Source of the DNA: Balanoglossus misakiensis
Taxonomy: Eukaryota > Hemichordata
Length of the DNA stretch: 64,000 nucleotides
NCBI GenBank assembly: GCA_040954595.2
Contig: CM082593.2
Coordinates: forward strand, 8,122,001-8,186,000
Reading direction: 5' to 3'
Part shown: in pieces, positions 20,295 to 32,149 of the stretch
How positions within the stretch are numbered: position 1 is the first letter of the stretch
Layout of the letters: each line of letters begins with the position of its first letter
The notes under the pieces: model-generated
Database searches by the model: none
What the model was told of the DNA's origin: nothing
What the model saw: the letters and a program-made list of their open reading frames with translations, nothing else
Position numbers and translations under genes: made by a program

Positions 20295-23200
20295 CATGAA
20301 AATCTTCAAAAAGCGACGATTTTTCGACTTTGCGAATTTTCAAAATTTCTTCATTTCTTGACAAAAACCATGGGTTATAGCTCATGAAAATCTTCAAAAA
20401 GCGACGATTTTTCGACTTTGCGAATTTTCAAAATTTCTTCATTTCTTGACAAAAACCATGGGTTATAGCTCATGAAAATCTTCAAAAAGCGACGATTTTT
20501 CGACTTTGCGAATTTTCAAAATTTCTTCATTTCTTGACAAAAACCATGGGTTATAGCTCATGAAAATCTTCAAAAAGGGACGATTTTTCGACTTTGCGAA
20601 TTTTCAAAATTTCTTCATTTCTTGACAAAAACCATGGGTTATAGCTCATGAAAATCTTCAAAAAGGGACGATTTTTCGACTTTGCGAATTTTCAAAATTT
20701 CTTCATTTCTTGACAAAAACCATGGGTTATAGCTCATGAAAATCTTCAAAAATCGACGATTTTTCGACTTTGCGAATTTTCAAAATTTCTTCATTTCTTG
20801 ACAAAAACCATGGGTTATAGCTCATGAAAATCTTCAAAAATCGACGATTTTTCGACTTTGCGAATTTTCAAAATTTCTTCATTTCTTGACAAAAACCATG
20901 GGTTATAGCTCATGAAAATCTTCAAAAATCGACGATTTTTCGACTTTGCGAATTTTCAAAATTTCTTCATTTCTTGACAAAAACCATGGGTTATAGCTCA
21001 TGAAAATCTTCAAAAATCGACGATTTTTCGACTTTGCGAATTTTCAAAATTTCTTCATTCCTTGACAAAAACCATGGGTTATAGCTCATGAAAATCTTCA
21101 AAAAGCGACGATTTTTCGACTTTGCGAATTTTCAAAATTTCTTCATTCCTTGACAAAAACCATGGGTTATAGCTCATGAAAATCTTCAAAAAGCGACGAT
21201 TTTTCGACTTTGCGAATTTTCAAAATTTCTTCATTTCTTGACAAAAACCATGGGTTATAGCTCATGAAAATCTTCAAAAAGCGACGATTTTTCGACTTTG
21301 CGAATTTTCAAAATTTCTTCATTTCTTGACAAAAACCATGGGTTATAGCTCATGAAAATCTTCAAAAATCGACGATTTTTCGACTTTGCGAATTTTCAAA
21401 ATTTCTTCATTTCTTGACAAAAACCATGGGTTATAGCTCATGAAAATCTTCAAAAAGCGACGATTTTTCGACTTTGCGAATTTTCAAAATTTCTTCATTT
21501 CTTGACAAAAACCATGGGTTATAGCTCATGAAAATCTTCAAAAAGCGACGATTTTTCGACTTTGCGAATTTTCAAAATTTCTTCATTCCTTGACAAAAAC
21601 CATGGGTTATAGCTCATGAAAATCTTCAAAAAGCGACGATTTTTCGACTTTGCGAATTTTCAAAATTTCTTCATTTCTTGACAAAAACCATGGGTTATAG
21701 CTCATGAAAATCTTCAAAAAGCGACGATTTTTCGACTTTGCGAATTTTCAAAATTTCTTCATTTCTTGACAAAAACCATGGGTTATAGCTCATGAAAATC
21801 TTCAAAAATCGACGATTTTTCGACTTTGCGAATTTTCAAAATTTCTTCATTTCTTGACAAAAACCATGGGTTATAGCTCATGAAAATCTTCAAAAAGCGA
21901 CGATTTTTCGACTTTGCGAATTTTCAAAATTTCTTCATTTCTTGACAAAAACCATGGGTTATAGCTCATGAAAATCTTCAAAAAGCGACGATTTTTCGAC
22001 TTTGCGAATTTTCAAAATTTCTTCATTTCTAGACAAAAACCATGGGTTATAGCTCATGAAAATCTTCAAAAAGCGACGATTTTTCGACTTTGCGAATTTT
22101 CAAAATTTCTTCATTTCTTGACAAAAACCATGGGTTATAGCTCATGAAAATCTTCAAAAATCGACGATTTTTCGACTTTGCGAATTTTCAAAATTTCTTC
22201 ATTTCTTGACAAAAACCATGGGTTATAGCTCATGAAAATCTTCAAAAATCGACGATTTTTCGACTTTGCGAATTTTCAAAATTTCTTCATTTCTTGACAA
22301 AAACCATGGGTTATAGCTCATGAAAATCTTCAAAAAGCGACGATTTTTCGACTTTGCGAATTTTCAAAATTTCTTCATTTCTTGACAAAAACCATGGGTT
22401 ATAGCTCATGAAAATCTTCAAAAATCGACGATTTTTCGACTTTGCGAATTTTCAAAATTTCTTCATTTCTTGACAAAAACCATGGGTTATAGCTCATGAA
22501 AATCTTCAAAAAGCGACGATTTTTCGACTTTGCGAATTTTCAAAATTTCTTCATTTCTTGACAAAAACCATGGGTTATAGCTCATGAAAATCTTCAAAAA
22601 GCGACGATTTTTCGACTTTGCGAATTTTCAAAATTTCTTCATTTCTTGACAAAAACCATGGGTTATAGCTCATGAAAATCTTCAAAAAGCGACGATTTTT
22701 CGACTTTGCGAATTTTCAAAATTTCTTCATTTCTTGACAAAAACCATGGGTTATAGCTCATGAAAATCTTCAAAAAGGGACGATTTTTCGACTTTGCGAA
22801 TTTTCAAAATTTCTTCATTTCTTGACAAAAACCATGGGTTATAGCTCATGAAAATCTTCAAAAAGGGACGATTTTTCGACTTTGCGAATTTTCAAAATTT
22901 CTTCATTTCTTGACAAAAACCATGGGTTATAGCTCATGAAAATCTTCAAAAATCGACGATTTTTCGACTTTGCGAATTTTCAAAATTTCTTCATTTCTTG
23001 ACAAAAACCATGGGTTATAGCTCATGAAAATCTTCAAAAATCGACGATTTTTCGACTTTGCGAATTTTCAAAATTTCTTCATTTCTTGACAAAAACCATG
23101 GGTTATAGCTCATGAAAATCTTCAAAAATCGACGATTTTTCGACTTTGCGAATTTTCAAAATTTCTTCATTTCTTGACAAAAACCATGGGTTATAGCTCA

Positions 23201-23550
23201 TGAAAATCTTCAAAAATCGACGATTTTTCGACTTTGCGAATTTTCAAAATTTCTTCATTCCTTGACAAAAACCATGGGTTATAGCTCATGAAAATCTTCA
23301 AAAAGCGACGATTTTTCGACTTTGCGAATTTTCAAAATTTCTTCATTCCTTGACAAAAACCATGGGTTATAGCTCATGAAAATCTTCAAAAAGCGACGAT
23401 TTTTCGACTTTGCGAATTTTCAAAATTTCTTCATTTCTTGACAAAAACCATGGGTTATAGCTCATGAAAATCTTCAAAAAGCGACGATTTTTCGACTTTG
23501 CGAATTTTCAAAATTTCTTCATTTCTTGACAAAAACCATGGGTTATAGCT
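20295..23550. repeat. higher-order duplication inside the satellite, 2200-bp offset
   Basis: Twelve consecutive monomers beginning near 20295 carry the same ordered variants as twelve beginning near 22495: three GCG, two GGG, four TCG (the last with CATTCC), then GCG with CATTCC and two more GCG. The offset is 2200 bp, exactly 25 monomers. Monomers outside the block break the match. Confidence 0.75.
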
Positions 23551-26525
23551 CATGAAAATCTTCAAAAAGCGTCGATTTTTCGACTTTGCGAATTTTCTAA
23601 ATTTCTTCATTTCTTGACAAAAACCATGGGTTATAGCTCATGAAATTCTTCAAAAATCGACGATTTTTCGACTTTGCGAATTTTCTAAATTTCTTCATTT
23701 CTTGACAAAAACCATGGGTTATAGCTCATGAAAATCTTCAAAAATCGACGATTTTTCGACTTTGCGAATTTTCAAAATTTCTTCATTTCTTGACAAAAAC
23801 CATGGGTTATAGCTCATGAAAATCTTCAAAAAGCGACGATTTTTCGACTTTGCGAATTTTCAAAATTTCTTCATTTCTTGACAAAAACCATGGGTTATAG
23901 CTCATGAAAATCTTCAAAAAGCGACGATTTTTCGACTTTGCGAATTTTCACAATTTCTTCATTTCTTGACAAAAACCATGGGTTATAGCTCATGAAAATC
24001 TTCAAAAAGCGACGATTTTTCGACTTTGCGAATTTTCAAAATTTCTTCATTTCTTGACAAAAACCATGGGTTATAGCTCATGAAAATCTTCAAAAATCGA
24101 CGATTTTTCGACTTTGCGAATTTTCAAAATTTCTTCATTTCTTGACAAAAACCATGGGTTATAGCTCATGAAAATCTTCAAAAAGCGTCGATTTTTCGAC
24201 TTTGCGAATTTTCAAAATTTCTTCATTTCTTGACAAAAACCATGGGTTATAGCTCATGAAAATCTTCAAAAAGCGACGATTTTTCGACTTTGCGAATTTT
24301 CAAAATTTCTTCATTTCTTGACAAAAACCATGGGTTATAGCTCATGAAAATCTTCAAAAAGCGACGATTTTTCGACTTTGCGAATTTTCAAAATTTCTTC
24401 ATTTCTTGACAAAAACCATGGGTTATAGCTCATGAAAATGTTCAAAAATCGACGATTTTTCGACTTTGCGAATTTTCTAAATTTCTTCATTTCTTGACAA
24501 AAACCATGGGTTATAGCTCATGAAAATCTTCAAAAATCGACGATTTTTCGACTTTGCGAAATTTCAAAATGTCTTCATTTCTTGACAAAAACCATGGGTT
24601 ATAGCTCATGAAAATCTTCAAAAAGCGACGATTTTTCGACTTTGCGAATTTTCAAAATTTCTTCATTTCTAGACAAAAACCATGGGTTATAGCTCATGAA
24701 AATCTTCAAAAAGCGACGATTTTTCGACTTTGCGAATTTTCAAAATTTCTTCATTTCTTGACAAAAACCATGGGTTATAGCTCATGAAAATCTTCAAAAA
24801 TCGACGATTTTTCGACTTTGCGAATTTTCAAAATTTCTTCATTTCTTGACAAAAACCATGGGTTATAGCTCATGAAAATCTTCAAAAATCGACGATTTTT
24901 CGACTTTGCGAATTTTCAAAATTTCTTCATTTCTTGACAAAAACCATGGGTTATAGCTCATGAAAATCTTCAAAAATCGACGATTTTTCGACTTTGCGAA
25001 TTTTCAAAATTTCTTCATTTCTTGACAAAAACCATGGGTTATAGCTCATGAAAATCTTCAAAAATCGACGATTTTTCGACTTTGCGAATTTTCAAAATTT
25101 CTTCATTTCTTGACAAAAACCATGGGTTATAGCTCATGAAAATCTTCAAAAATCGACGATTTTTCGACTTTGCGAATTTTCAAAATTTCTTCATTTCTTG
25201 ACAAAAACCATGGGTTATAGCTCATGAAAATCTTCAAAAATCGACGATTTTTCGACTTTGCGAATTTTCAAAATTTCTTCATTTCTTGACAAAAACCATG
25301 GGTTATAGCTCATGAAAATCTTCAAAAATCGACGATTTTTCGACTTTGCGAATTTTCAAAATTTCTTCATTTCTTGACAAAAACCATGGGTTATAGCTCA
25401 TGAAAATCTTCAAAAATCGACGATTTTTCGACTTTGCGAATTTTCAAAATTTCTTCATTTCTTGACAAAAACCATGGGTTATAGCTCATGAAAATCTTCA
25501 AAAATCGACGATTTTTCGACTTTGCGAATTTTCAAAATTTCTTCATTTCTTGACAAAAACCATGGGTTATAGCTCATGAAATTCTTCAAAAATCGACGAT
25601 TTTTCGACTTTGCGAATTTTCTAAATTTCTTCATTTCTTGACAAAAACCATGGGTTATAGCTCATGAAATTCTTCAAAAATCGACGATTTTTCGACTTTG
25701 CGAATTTTCTAAATTTCTTCATTTCTTGACAAAAACCATGGGTTATAGCTCATGAAAATCTTCAAAAAGCGACGATTTTCGACTTTGCGAATTTTCAAAA
25801 TTTCTTCATTTCTTGACAAAAACCATGGGTTATAGCTCATGAAAATCTTCAAAAAGCGACGATTTTTCGACTTTGCGAATTTTCAAAATTTCTTCATTTC
25901 TTGACAAAAACCATGGGTTATAGCTCATGAAAATCTTCAAAAATCGACGATTTTTCGACTTTGCGAATTTTCAAAATTTCTTCATTTCTTGACAAAAACC
26001 ATGGGTTATAGCTCATGAAAATCTTCAAAAATCGACGATTTTTCGACTTTGCGAATTTTCAAAATTTCTTCATTTCTTGACAAAAACCATGGGTTATAGC
26101 TCATGAAAATCTTCAATAATCGACGATTTTTCGACTTCGCGAATTTTCAAAATTTCTTCATTTCTTGACAAAAACCATGGGTTAGGCTGCATTCACAAAC
26201 ACCTCTGGAGGGGGGGGGGGCGGGAGAATTCAATTTTTTTTACCGCTAATTTTCACATGCCCCCCTTCCGAACTGCCAATATTTTCAAATCCCCCCCCCT
26301 TCCGAACTGCCAAAATTTTGAAATCCCCCCCCCCCCCCATTTTCTTTTACAGAGCAAAACACATCACCTATCTATCTTGTAAAAAGAAAAACAGCGCTCC
26401 TATGAAAAGAATTTGAAAGTGATGTTTCCCCTCATCAGTGGGTATTAAAACTGAACATTGTTTTTATTTTTTAAGTACATATATTTGTATTCTGTGTTGG
26501 GAGACATTGTAAACCGAGAATTGAA

Positions 26526-26546
26526 GGGGGTGGGTTTGGGAGGGGG
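26526..26546 (+). other. G-quadruplex motif, copy 1
   Basis: Four G-runs (5, 3, 3 and 5 G) separated by loops of 1, 3 and 1 bases, followed directly by a C-run that could compete by forming a hairpin. Confidence 0.7.
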
Positions 26547-26757
26547 TGTCCCCCTCCCTCGTAAGAAAATTTTCTAAAATACAGAGCTCAAAGCTGCATT
26601 TTAATGAACCCGGCAAAAGCAAATTAACTCAACTACCGGTATGTTGGGGAGGACAAATTTAACCCTCGCCGCTCAAAGTTATCATGGGGTGGGGCAAGTC
26701 CCCTGACCTGGGACACTAGATAAACCAGTCAATGATTGAAAGGTGTTGATGAATGGA

Positions 26758-26778
26758 GGGGGTGGGTGTGGGAGGGGG
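26758..26778 (+). other. G-quadruplex motif, copy 2
   Basis: Same arrangement as the first motif, 232 bp downstream inside the duplicated internal segment of the Harbinger-like element. Confidence 0.7.
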
Positions 26779-27163
26779 TGTCCCCCTCCCACATTAGAAA
26801 ATTTTGTAAAATAAAGGGCGCGAAACTGCATTTTTGTGGACTCAAAATAAATATTTAGTCGTTAAAGTTTTCAAGTCCCCCCCTTTCAGTCCCTAAATTA
26901 TTTCAAATCCCCCCCTTACATACCCTCAATTTTTTCAAATCCCCCCCCTCAATTCTCCTGCCCCCCCCCCCCTCCAGAGGTGTTTGTGAATGCAGCCTTA
27001 TAGCTCATGAAAATCTTCAAAAATCGACGATTTTTCGACTTTGCGAATTTTCAAAATGTCTTCATTTTTTGAAAAAAATCATCTTACCGTTATGTTGTGA
27101 TATTTTATTTCACTGTAAGTCTAGATTTGGCTTGTGTTCATATGGGTAACTAATGTTTTAGTG

Positions 27164-27565
27164 ATGTATGTATGTATGTATGTATGTATGTATGTATGTA
27201 TGTATGTATGTATGTATGTATGTATGTATGTATGTATGTATGTATGTATGTATGCATGTATGTATTGTGCATGTATGTATGTATGTGTGTGTATGTATGT
27301 ATGTATGTACAGTATGTATGTATGTATGTATGTATGTATGTATGTATGTATGTATGTATGTATGTATGTATGTATGTATGTATGTATGTATGTATGTATG
27401 TATGTATGTATGTATGTATGTATGTATGTATGTATGTATGTATGTATGTATGTATGTATGTACAGTATGTATGTACAGTATGTATGTATGTATGTATGTA
27501 TGTATGTATGTATGTATGTATGTATGTATGTATTTATGTATGTATATATGTATGTATGTATGTAT
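27164..27565. repeat. (ATGT)n microsatellite, about 400 bp
   Basis: An almost continuous ATGT tetranucleotide run with a few interruptions (GCATG, GTGTGT, TACAG). It is open in several frames on both strands only because the unit contains no stop codon. Confidence 0.97.
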
Positions 27566-28316
27566 CATTATGTATAGGTAATTACGCAAAGCAATACACA
27601 TACATATATATTAAAATGCAATGTTAACTGTGAAATATTGCACTTTGACGGTTGAGGGCAGTAATCATTATATTTGATTAACCTGCTTCCCAAAACCAAT
27701 TCTGCCACCGGCTGAAATATGCTTAAATATAGAGATATGTAATATAAAAAATCTTCACCGTCCAGGTACTTTTATATAAAGTCCAATATTTTTATTGCTA
27801 ATTAAAAATAGGACAACTGTCTTGAATGTTGGCATTTACAAGGCTAATTATCTATCTACAATACTCACGGAACAAAAATCAAAACCTACAAACCACTTCC
27901 ATGATGATCATGCTTAGTTCACACAATAAAATGACAGAATTGACGGACATTGTCCAATGAGAGAATATGCCATTCCTCTCACCAGAATACAAAATCCCAT
28001 CCCAACATAGAATGGGTCAAACCATTTGTAATTTATGGGGAGGAAAGGAGATGTGATTGTAGAAAGTAAAATAATGCTATACCCTGAATCATTCATTGCA
28101 TGATGGTCTTTAACTATGAAAGAAAGAAAGAATGTATCAATATCTTTTACCATAATTATTTCTACTACAGAATGTCAGCTATTATATTTCTACAAGCATG
28201 TGTCAAATAAGCAAAATATATGTACATACATCATGTGCATTAGATTTCTGACAAAGGCAAATTCATTGAAATAATGAACAGTTTTTAAATGTAACTAAGT
28301 ATGAGTGATCAGCAAT

Positions 28317-28468
28317 TTAACCCCTTCATTACCATCAGCCATGTAACCCTGTATATGAAACAAACTACAGATTTTTATTAATTTTCGCTAGAATTATCTT
28401 GCGTGCAAGGTATACAGCAATTAATAGTTGTGCCGGAAATTTCCAGCACTCTAGGTAGTCAAGGGGTT
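28317..28468. mobile_element. related TTAA-flanked element with CCCCTT ends
   Basis: TTAACCCCTTCATTACC at the left and AAGGGGTTAA at the right mark a short inverted-repeat element of about 145 bp whose ends resemble the 85-bp family but whose middle differs. Confidence 0.55.
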
Positions 28469-28867
28469 AATTCTAATTTAAAAATTTGATGTGAATGTAG
28501 ATAATTCATATAACAGTCTTTCCAAATCATTTCACTGTTTGTCATTTATTAAGTTTTATTTGGAGTGATATTTTAAAAACTACACGCAATAAGTGTATAC
28601 TCAATGTCTTGTGTTCAGGAAATTATAACATTTGCGCATGGATTTATAAAATAAAATTTGGAATGACAGATATCTTGGTGGAAGCCTTCTTCAGAATTTC
28701 TAAATGCTGCTATAAGAAGCAGCAAATCTTCCCATCTCTCCATTGACTTGAGTGCTGGTAATTTCCGGCACAATTCTTTGGCCATTTACATTGATTGGAA
28801 TTTAGAGTTCATAAAAACAACACAAAACATGGGCTTACACATGAATACTACTGCCACTTAGTCTCAG

Positions 28868-29182
28868 TTACCTAGACTCCTCTGATTCTCCCGCTGCACT
28901 CTAGAAAGAGGGTCTGGGGAAATACCATAGAAAAATCTCCGGGCAAAGATGGCCGACTCGAGGCAAAAGCAATGCATGATGGTCGACATTTATGACATTT
29001 GATATTATGATATGACGATGTTAGAAAACTATTTACCAAACTTCTCTCTCTCTCTTCAATTTGTAGACAGTTTGAGCAGGTCCAGCAATTCTCAGCATGT
29101 TTATGTTTGAGGCTGCAACCATCATGCATCGCTTTTGTCTCAAGTCGGCCATCTTTGCCCAGAGATTTTTCTATGATATCTT
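28868..29182. mobile_element. inverted-repeat element family I, copy 1
   Basis: Arms at 28922-28986 and 29113-29180 are complementary (AAAAATCTCCGGGCAAAGAT, GGCCGACTCGAGGCAAAAG). The unit as a whole matches 57648-57900. Confidence 0.65.
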
Positions 29183-29667
29183 TCAATCCAAACCACTATT
29201 TGAGATTCTGATTTCTATAGAATAATTTACGCCAAAAGGGCAATGTTACTATGCAGTATTTCTAATTTGTTGAGAACAGAGTGACCATTAACAGCTTTCC
29301 AAATAACAGGTCAGTTTCTTAAGTTCACATTTTCATTCATTTAATGTAAATTTACCTCACTTTTTTCCATATTTTTCTAGGTCAAAAAATAAGGTTAAAA
29401 TTTTAAAATCAAAATTTGGTCAAGATTTCAGCAATATCTTTAAAAATTAGAGGTTTTTGTGAATATATGAATATGACCTTTTTACTTCGGAAGACATTCC
29501 ATTCAAAATTCGAAACCATGGAAATATGGAAATCTCATTTGTATATCAAATAAATGGTTTACATTGTGTCATCTAGACAATAATAACAGCTCACCATGAT
29601 TTTTGTGATTGTAATGGAAGAACTTCCATGAAAAGACATTGCTAATAATGTCAGTGTGGTGTGTTAA

Positions 29668-29752
29668 CCCTTTCATCCCCAGTTCCCTCTTTAGAGATCC
29701 AACTTGACCACAGGAAACAATGGGTTTGGACTGGACCATTATGGTGAAAGGG
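29668..29752. mobile_element. 85-bp piggyBac-like MITE, copy 3 (inverted)
   Basis: Same family in the opposite orientation, 85 bp exactly, with TTAA intact at both ends. Confidence 0.8.
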
Positions 29753-29883
29753 TTAAGAACTACAATACAGCTGCCTGAAAGATGTGATGGTCCATGTCTT
29801 GGTGTTAGTTTATCACTATCATTAGACATGCAACACTTGGCAAGAAAAATGTGAAAAATGTATGATGGCAAAACAGTACAAAT

Positions 29884-30137
29884 CGGTCTGGTCCCCTGCC
29901 CCATTCCCACCGCTGGCTGCACTACGCTAAAAGGAAAGGGGTCAGGTACGAGCCGCCATCTTGGCCAGAAACCTGGCCCGCATATTATAATGAAACGAAG
30001 ACCACGTGATCATAAACAGGATGGATGCCTCCAATGTCCGTACGGCAATGAGAGCAATGTTTACAAAAGCCCGTGCCTGACCCTTTCCCTTAAGAGTAGT
30101 GCAGCCAGCGGTGGGAATAGGGAAGGGGGCCAGACTA
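29884..30137. mobile_element. MULE-like MITE with 66-bp inverted repeats
   Basis: 254 bp with long terminal inverted repeats (starting CGGTCTGGTCCCCTGCCCC, with GGCTGCACTACGCT) and AGTACAAAT at 29875-29883 and 30138-30146. Confidence 0.87.
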
Positions 30138-30738
30138 AGTACAAATGTACTTTGAAACAATTTTGTAAAAATGATCAATGATAACTGTGCCAGGCAAATT
30201 GCTTCGCCGACCATTATCAGACAAATGGGGAGAATTATTTATGGATTCCTACAATAAACAAACCAAAAAGGTTTAAAATTTCACACAAAAAAGACCATGA
30301 TAGCAAAATATTGAAATACAACAGTCTCCAACACCCCCCCCCCTCCCCAAATCATGAAGTGCTGTGTTTGGCTTCCCCCATCAACATGTAACCAGAGTTC
30401 ATGCACATAATTCCCCAAAATTTCGAGAACTAAGCCAGGAATTCATTTATCCTGATCCTGAAATGACATTTTCAAGGTGTTTTTATGCAGTACTGCATGA
30501 AAAATGTGTATTTATAACACTCACATCAACAAATGTTTTGGGAGAGCATGATTGCAACTGGTTGCTCAATCATCCATTTTCCAAGACCTTCCAGGGGTAT
30601 ATTTCATTTTGACCAGAATTACAAAGAACCAGTGGATCTTCTGAACCATGATATTAAAATGATTACAAGCCCTGTTCCCTGTAAGGTTTCGAGAGGGTGC
30701 ACAAATTTGGTTTTGGTGTCCAGAGGCAGGGTATCCCC

Positions 30739-30910
30739 TAGACTCTCTCACAGCCCCTCTCGCTGCCCATGCAGGCTTATAGTCTGATTGCATGTGTGTC
30801 CGGCGAGAGGTTCGCTACACAACACCAAACGGTGCTTCTCCCTTGCCAAACGGTTGAGGGCGCATCAGTGAAGAGCCTTGTTGTAGCGAACCGTGAGCTG
30901 TGAGAGTCTA
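30739..30910. mobile_element. MULE-like MITE family L, copy 1
   Basis: 172 bp, TAGACTCTCTCACAGC ... GCTGTGAGAGTCTA, flanked by GGTATCCCC at 30730-30738 and 30911-30919. Confidence 0.88.
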
Positions 30911-32143
30911 GGTATCCCCCTCCTTTTGGCCATTAGACTGGAAATGAAAACGAGAATCTGTTCGTTCGTATTTCAACTCAAATCTCACACCTGCAAGTTA
31001 ATCCAGTTAGTCTTGATTTCAACATCAGAAGTTGTGAGTCTGATTTCGAGCCAAGATTTCAATCACTGAATGTAATCACTGAAATGTAATGACCAGAAAT
31101 AAAGTAAAGCAAAAATGTGATAGCAGGGTGTGTGATACTGAATAAACCAGTGCACAAATAAACCTTAGCAGGAACAAAGCATACAAGAAACAATCAAAGT
31201 AATTTTCTGAATAGGAAGTGATAATACATTTCAGCACTAAATATATTCCAATACATCTGTTCTGTGAATGCTTCCTAGTTTCTTTGAATGCATATATTTA
31301 CAACCAAAAACAAAAAAATATGTCAGCTTCTGTAGAAACCTTGATTTCCACAAATACAAGTTTGCTCAACATAAAACAGAAAGTGGAAACAAATCAACGT
31401 AATGTGATGAGACCTGTCATTCATTAAGCTTCCTTATTTCGAAATATTTTTTTTCAGCATTCATACCAGGCTAATGTACAACTAACTACACATCTACAAT
31501 TCCATTAAGCTAACTACTAATTGATGATATCCCATAGGGCAATTTTAGCACCCTGTTTAACTATGACACAATAAATTCATATAATCTACAGCTAAGATTA
31601 TTTGGCTTCTGTTTGGTAATTATTTTATTATTTAACAATATTCGTTTAGTGTCATGACTGAATTGAACAGATGAAATATACAAAAGATTTTGCATTCGGA
31701 GATATTTTCTAACATGATCTGGTCAAATTGGCAAGAGTAACCGTCCTCTATCAGTACTCACTGACAATCTTACAAACAACTGTAGACAGACACAATCTGT
31801 CTAATTCAAGTCACCTTAAACATGTGCCAGGTCAAAAAAGTCTGTATTGTTTTTCATCTTTAAACTTGAAACATTTTCAGATTGAAGATAGAATAATACA
31901 TTCCACTTGTATTTTCATCAAGGATAGTCTGACTATGAACATATGAAAATGGTGGAATCTGAGGGTTCAGTCCTACTTAAAATTTGCCTGTCAGATACAA
32001 GCACCCAACTGCATAAAATTCATCAATTTTCCATAAAAGTTTAAGCATGGATCCCCAACCTTGGAAGTTACAACACTGACAGCAATAATACATTTACAGT
32101 ACATACTTTCACACAGCAAAAAATCATATATTTATACAAGAAA

Positions 32144-32149
32144 TTTATT
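32144..32149 (-). terminator. candidate poly(A) signal of the PKG gene
   Basis: TTTATT on the plus strand (AATAAA on the minus) lies about 0.83 kb beyond the PKG stop. Position and motif are the only support. Confidence 0.25.

Larger units (their letters stand above)
26185..26997. mobile_element. PIF/Harbinger-like non-autonomous element inserted in the satellite
   Basis: An 813-bp insert bounded by inverted repeats of about 30 bp (GGCTGCATTCACAAACACCT ... and its complement) and flanked by TTA at 26182-26184 and 26998-27000. The satellite reads straight through (GGGTTA|TAGCTC) when the insert and one TTA are removed. Three-bp TWA duplications are typical of PIF/Harbinger. No transposase ORF is present. 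The interior is G/C-run rich and contains a 232-bp-offset duplicated segment. Confidence 0.9.
14713..27081. repeat. 88-bp tandem satellite array, about 130 monomers
   Basis: A motif starting TCATGAAAATCTTCAAAAA and ending CCATGGGTTATAGC repeats every 88 bp (for example at 15121 and 15209) from about 14713 to 26184. A last copy at 27001-27081 is cut off by a transposon. Monomers differ at few sites, chiefly AAAAAGCGACG / AAAAATCGACG / AAAAAGGGACG, CATTTCTTGAC / CATTCCTTGAC / CATTTCTAGAC, and occasional CTAAAT for CAAAAT. Near-identity implies recent homogenisation. Edge monomers are the most divergent. Three monomers are 87 bp (near 17698, 18313 and 25770) and one is 69 bp (about 19257). Short ORFs inside the array come from repeat periodicity, not from genes. 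Confidence 0.98.

Noticed and set aside
14713-27081. CRISPR-like array
   Set aside because: The repeat is a continuous 88-bp tandem without unique spacers, in an intron-containing animal genome with no cas genes.
27134-27627. Several overlapping 137-151 codon ORFs rich in Met-Tyr-Val-Cys or His-Thr-Tyr-Ile
   Set aside because: They are translations of the ATGT tetranucleotide repeat, open in several frames on both strands because the unit has no stop codon.
29569-30214. ORFs of 90-117 codons on both strands
   Set aside because: They run through inverted-repeat MITEs and show no recognisable domain; the same short words appear on both strands because of the inverted repeats.
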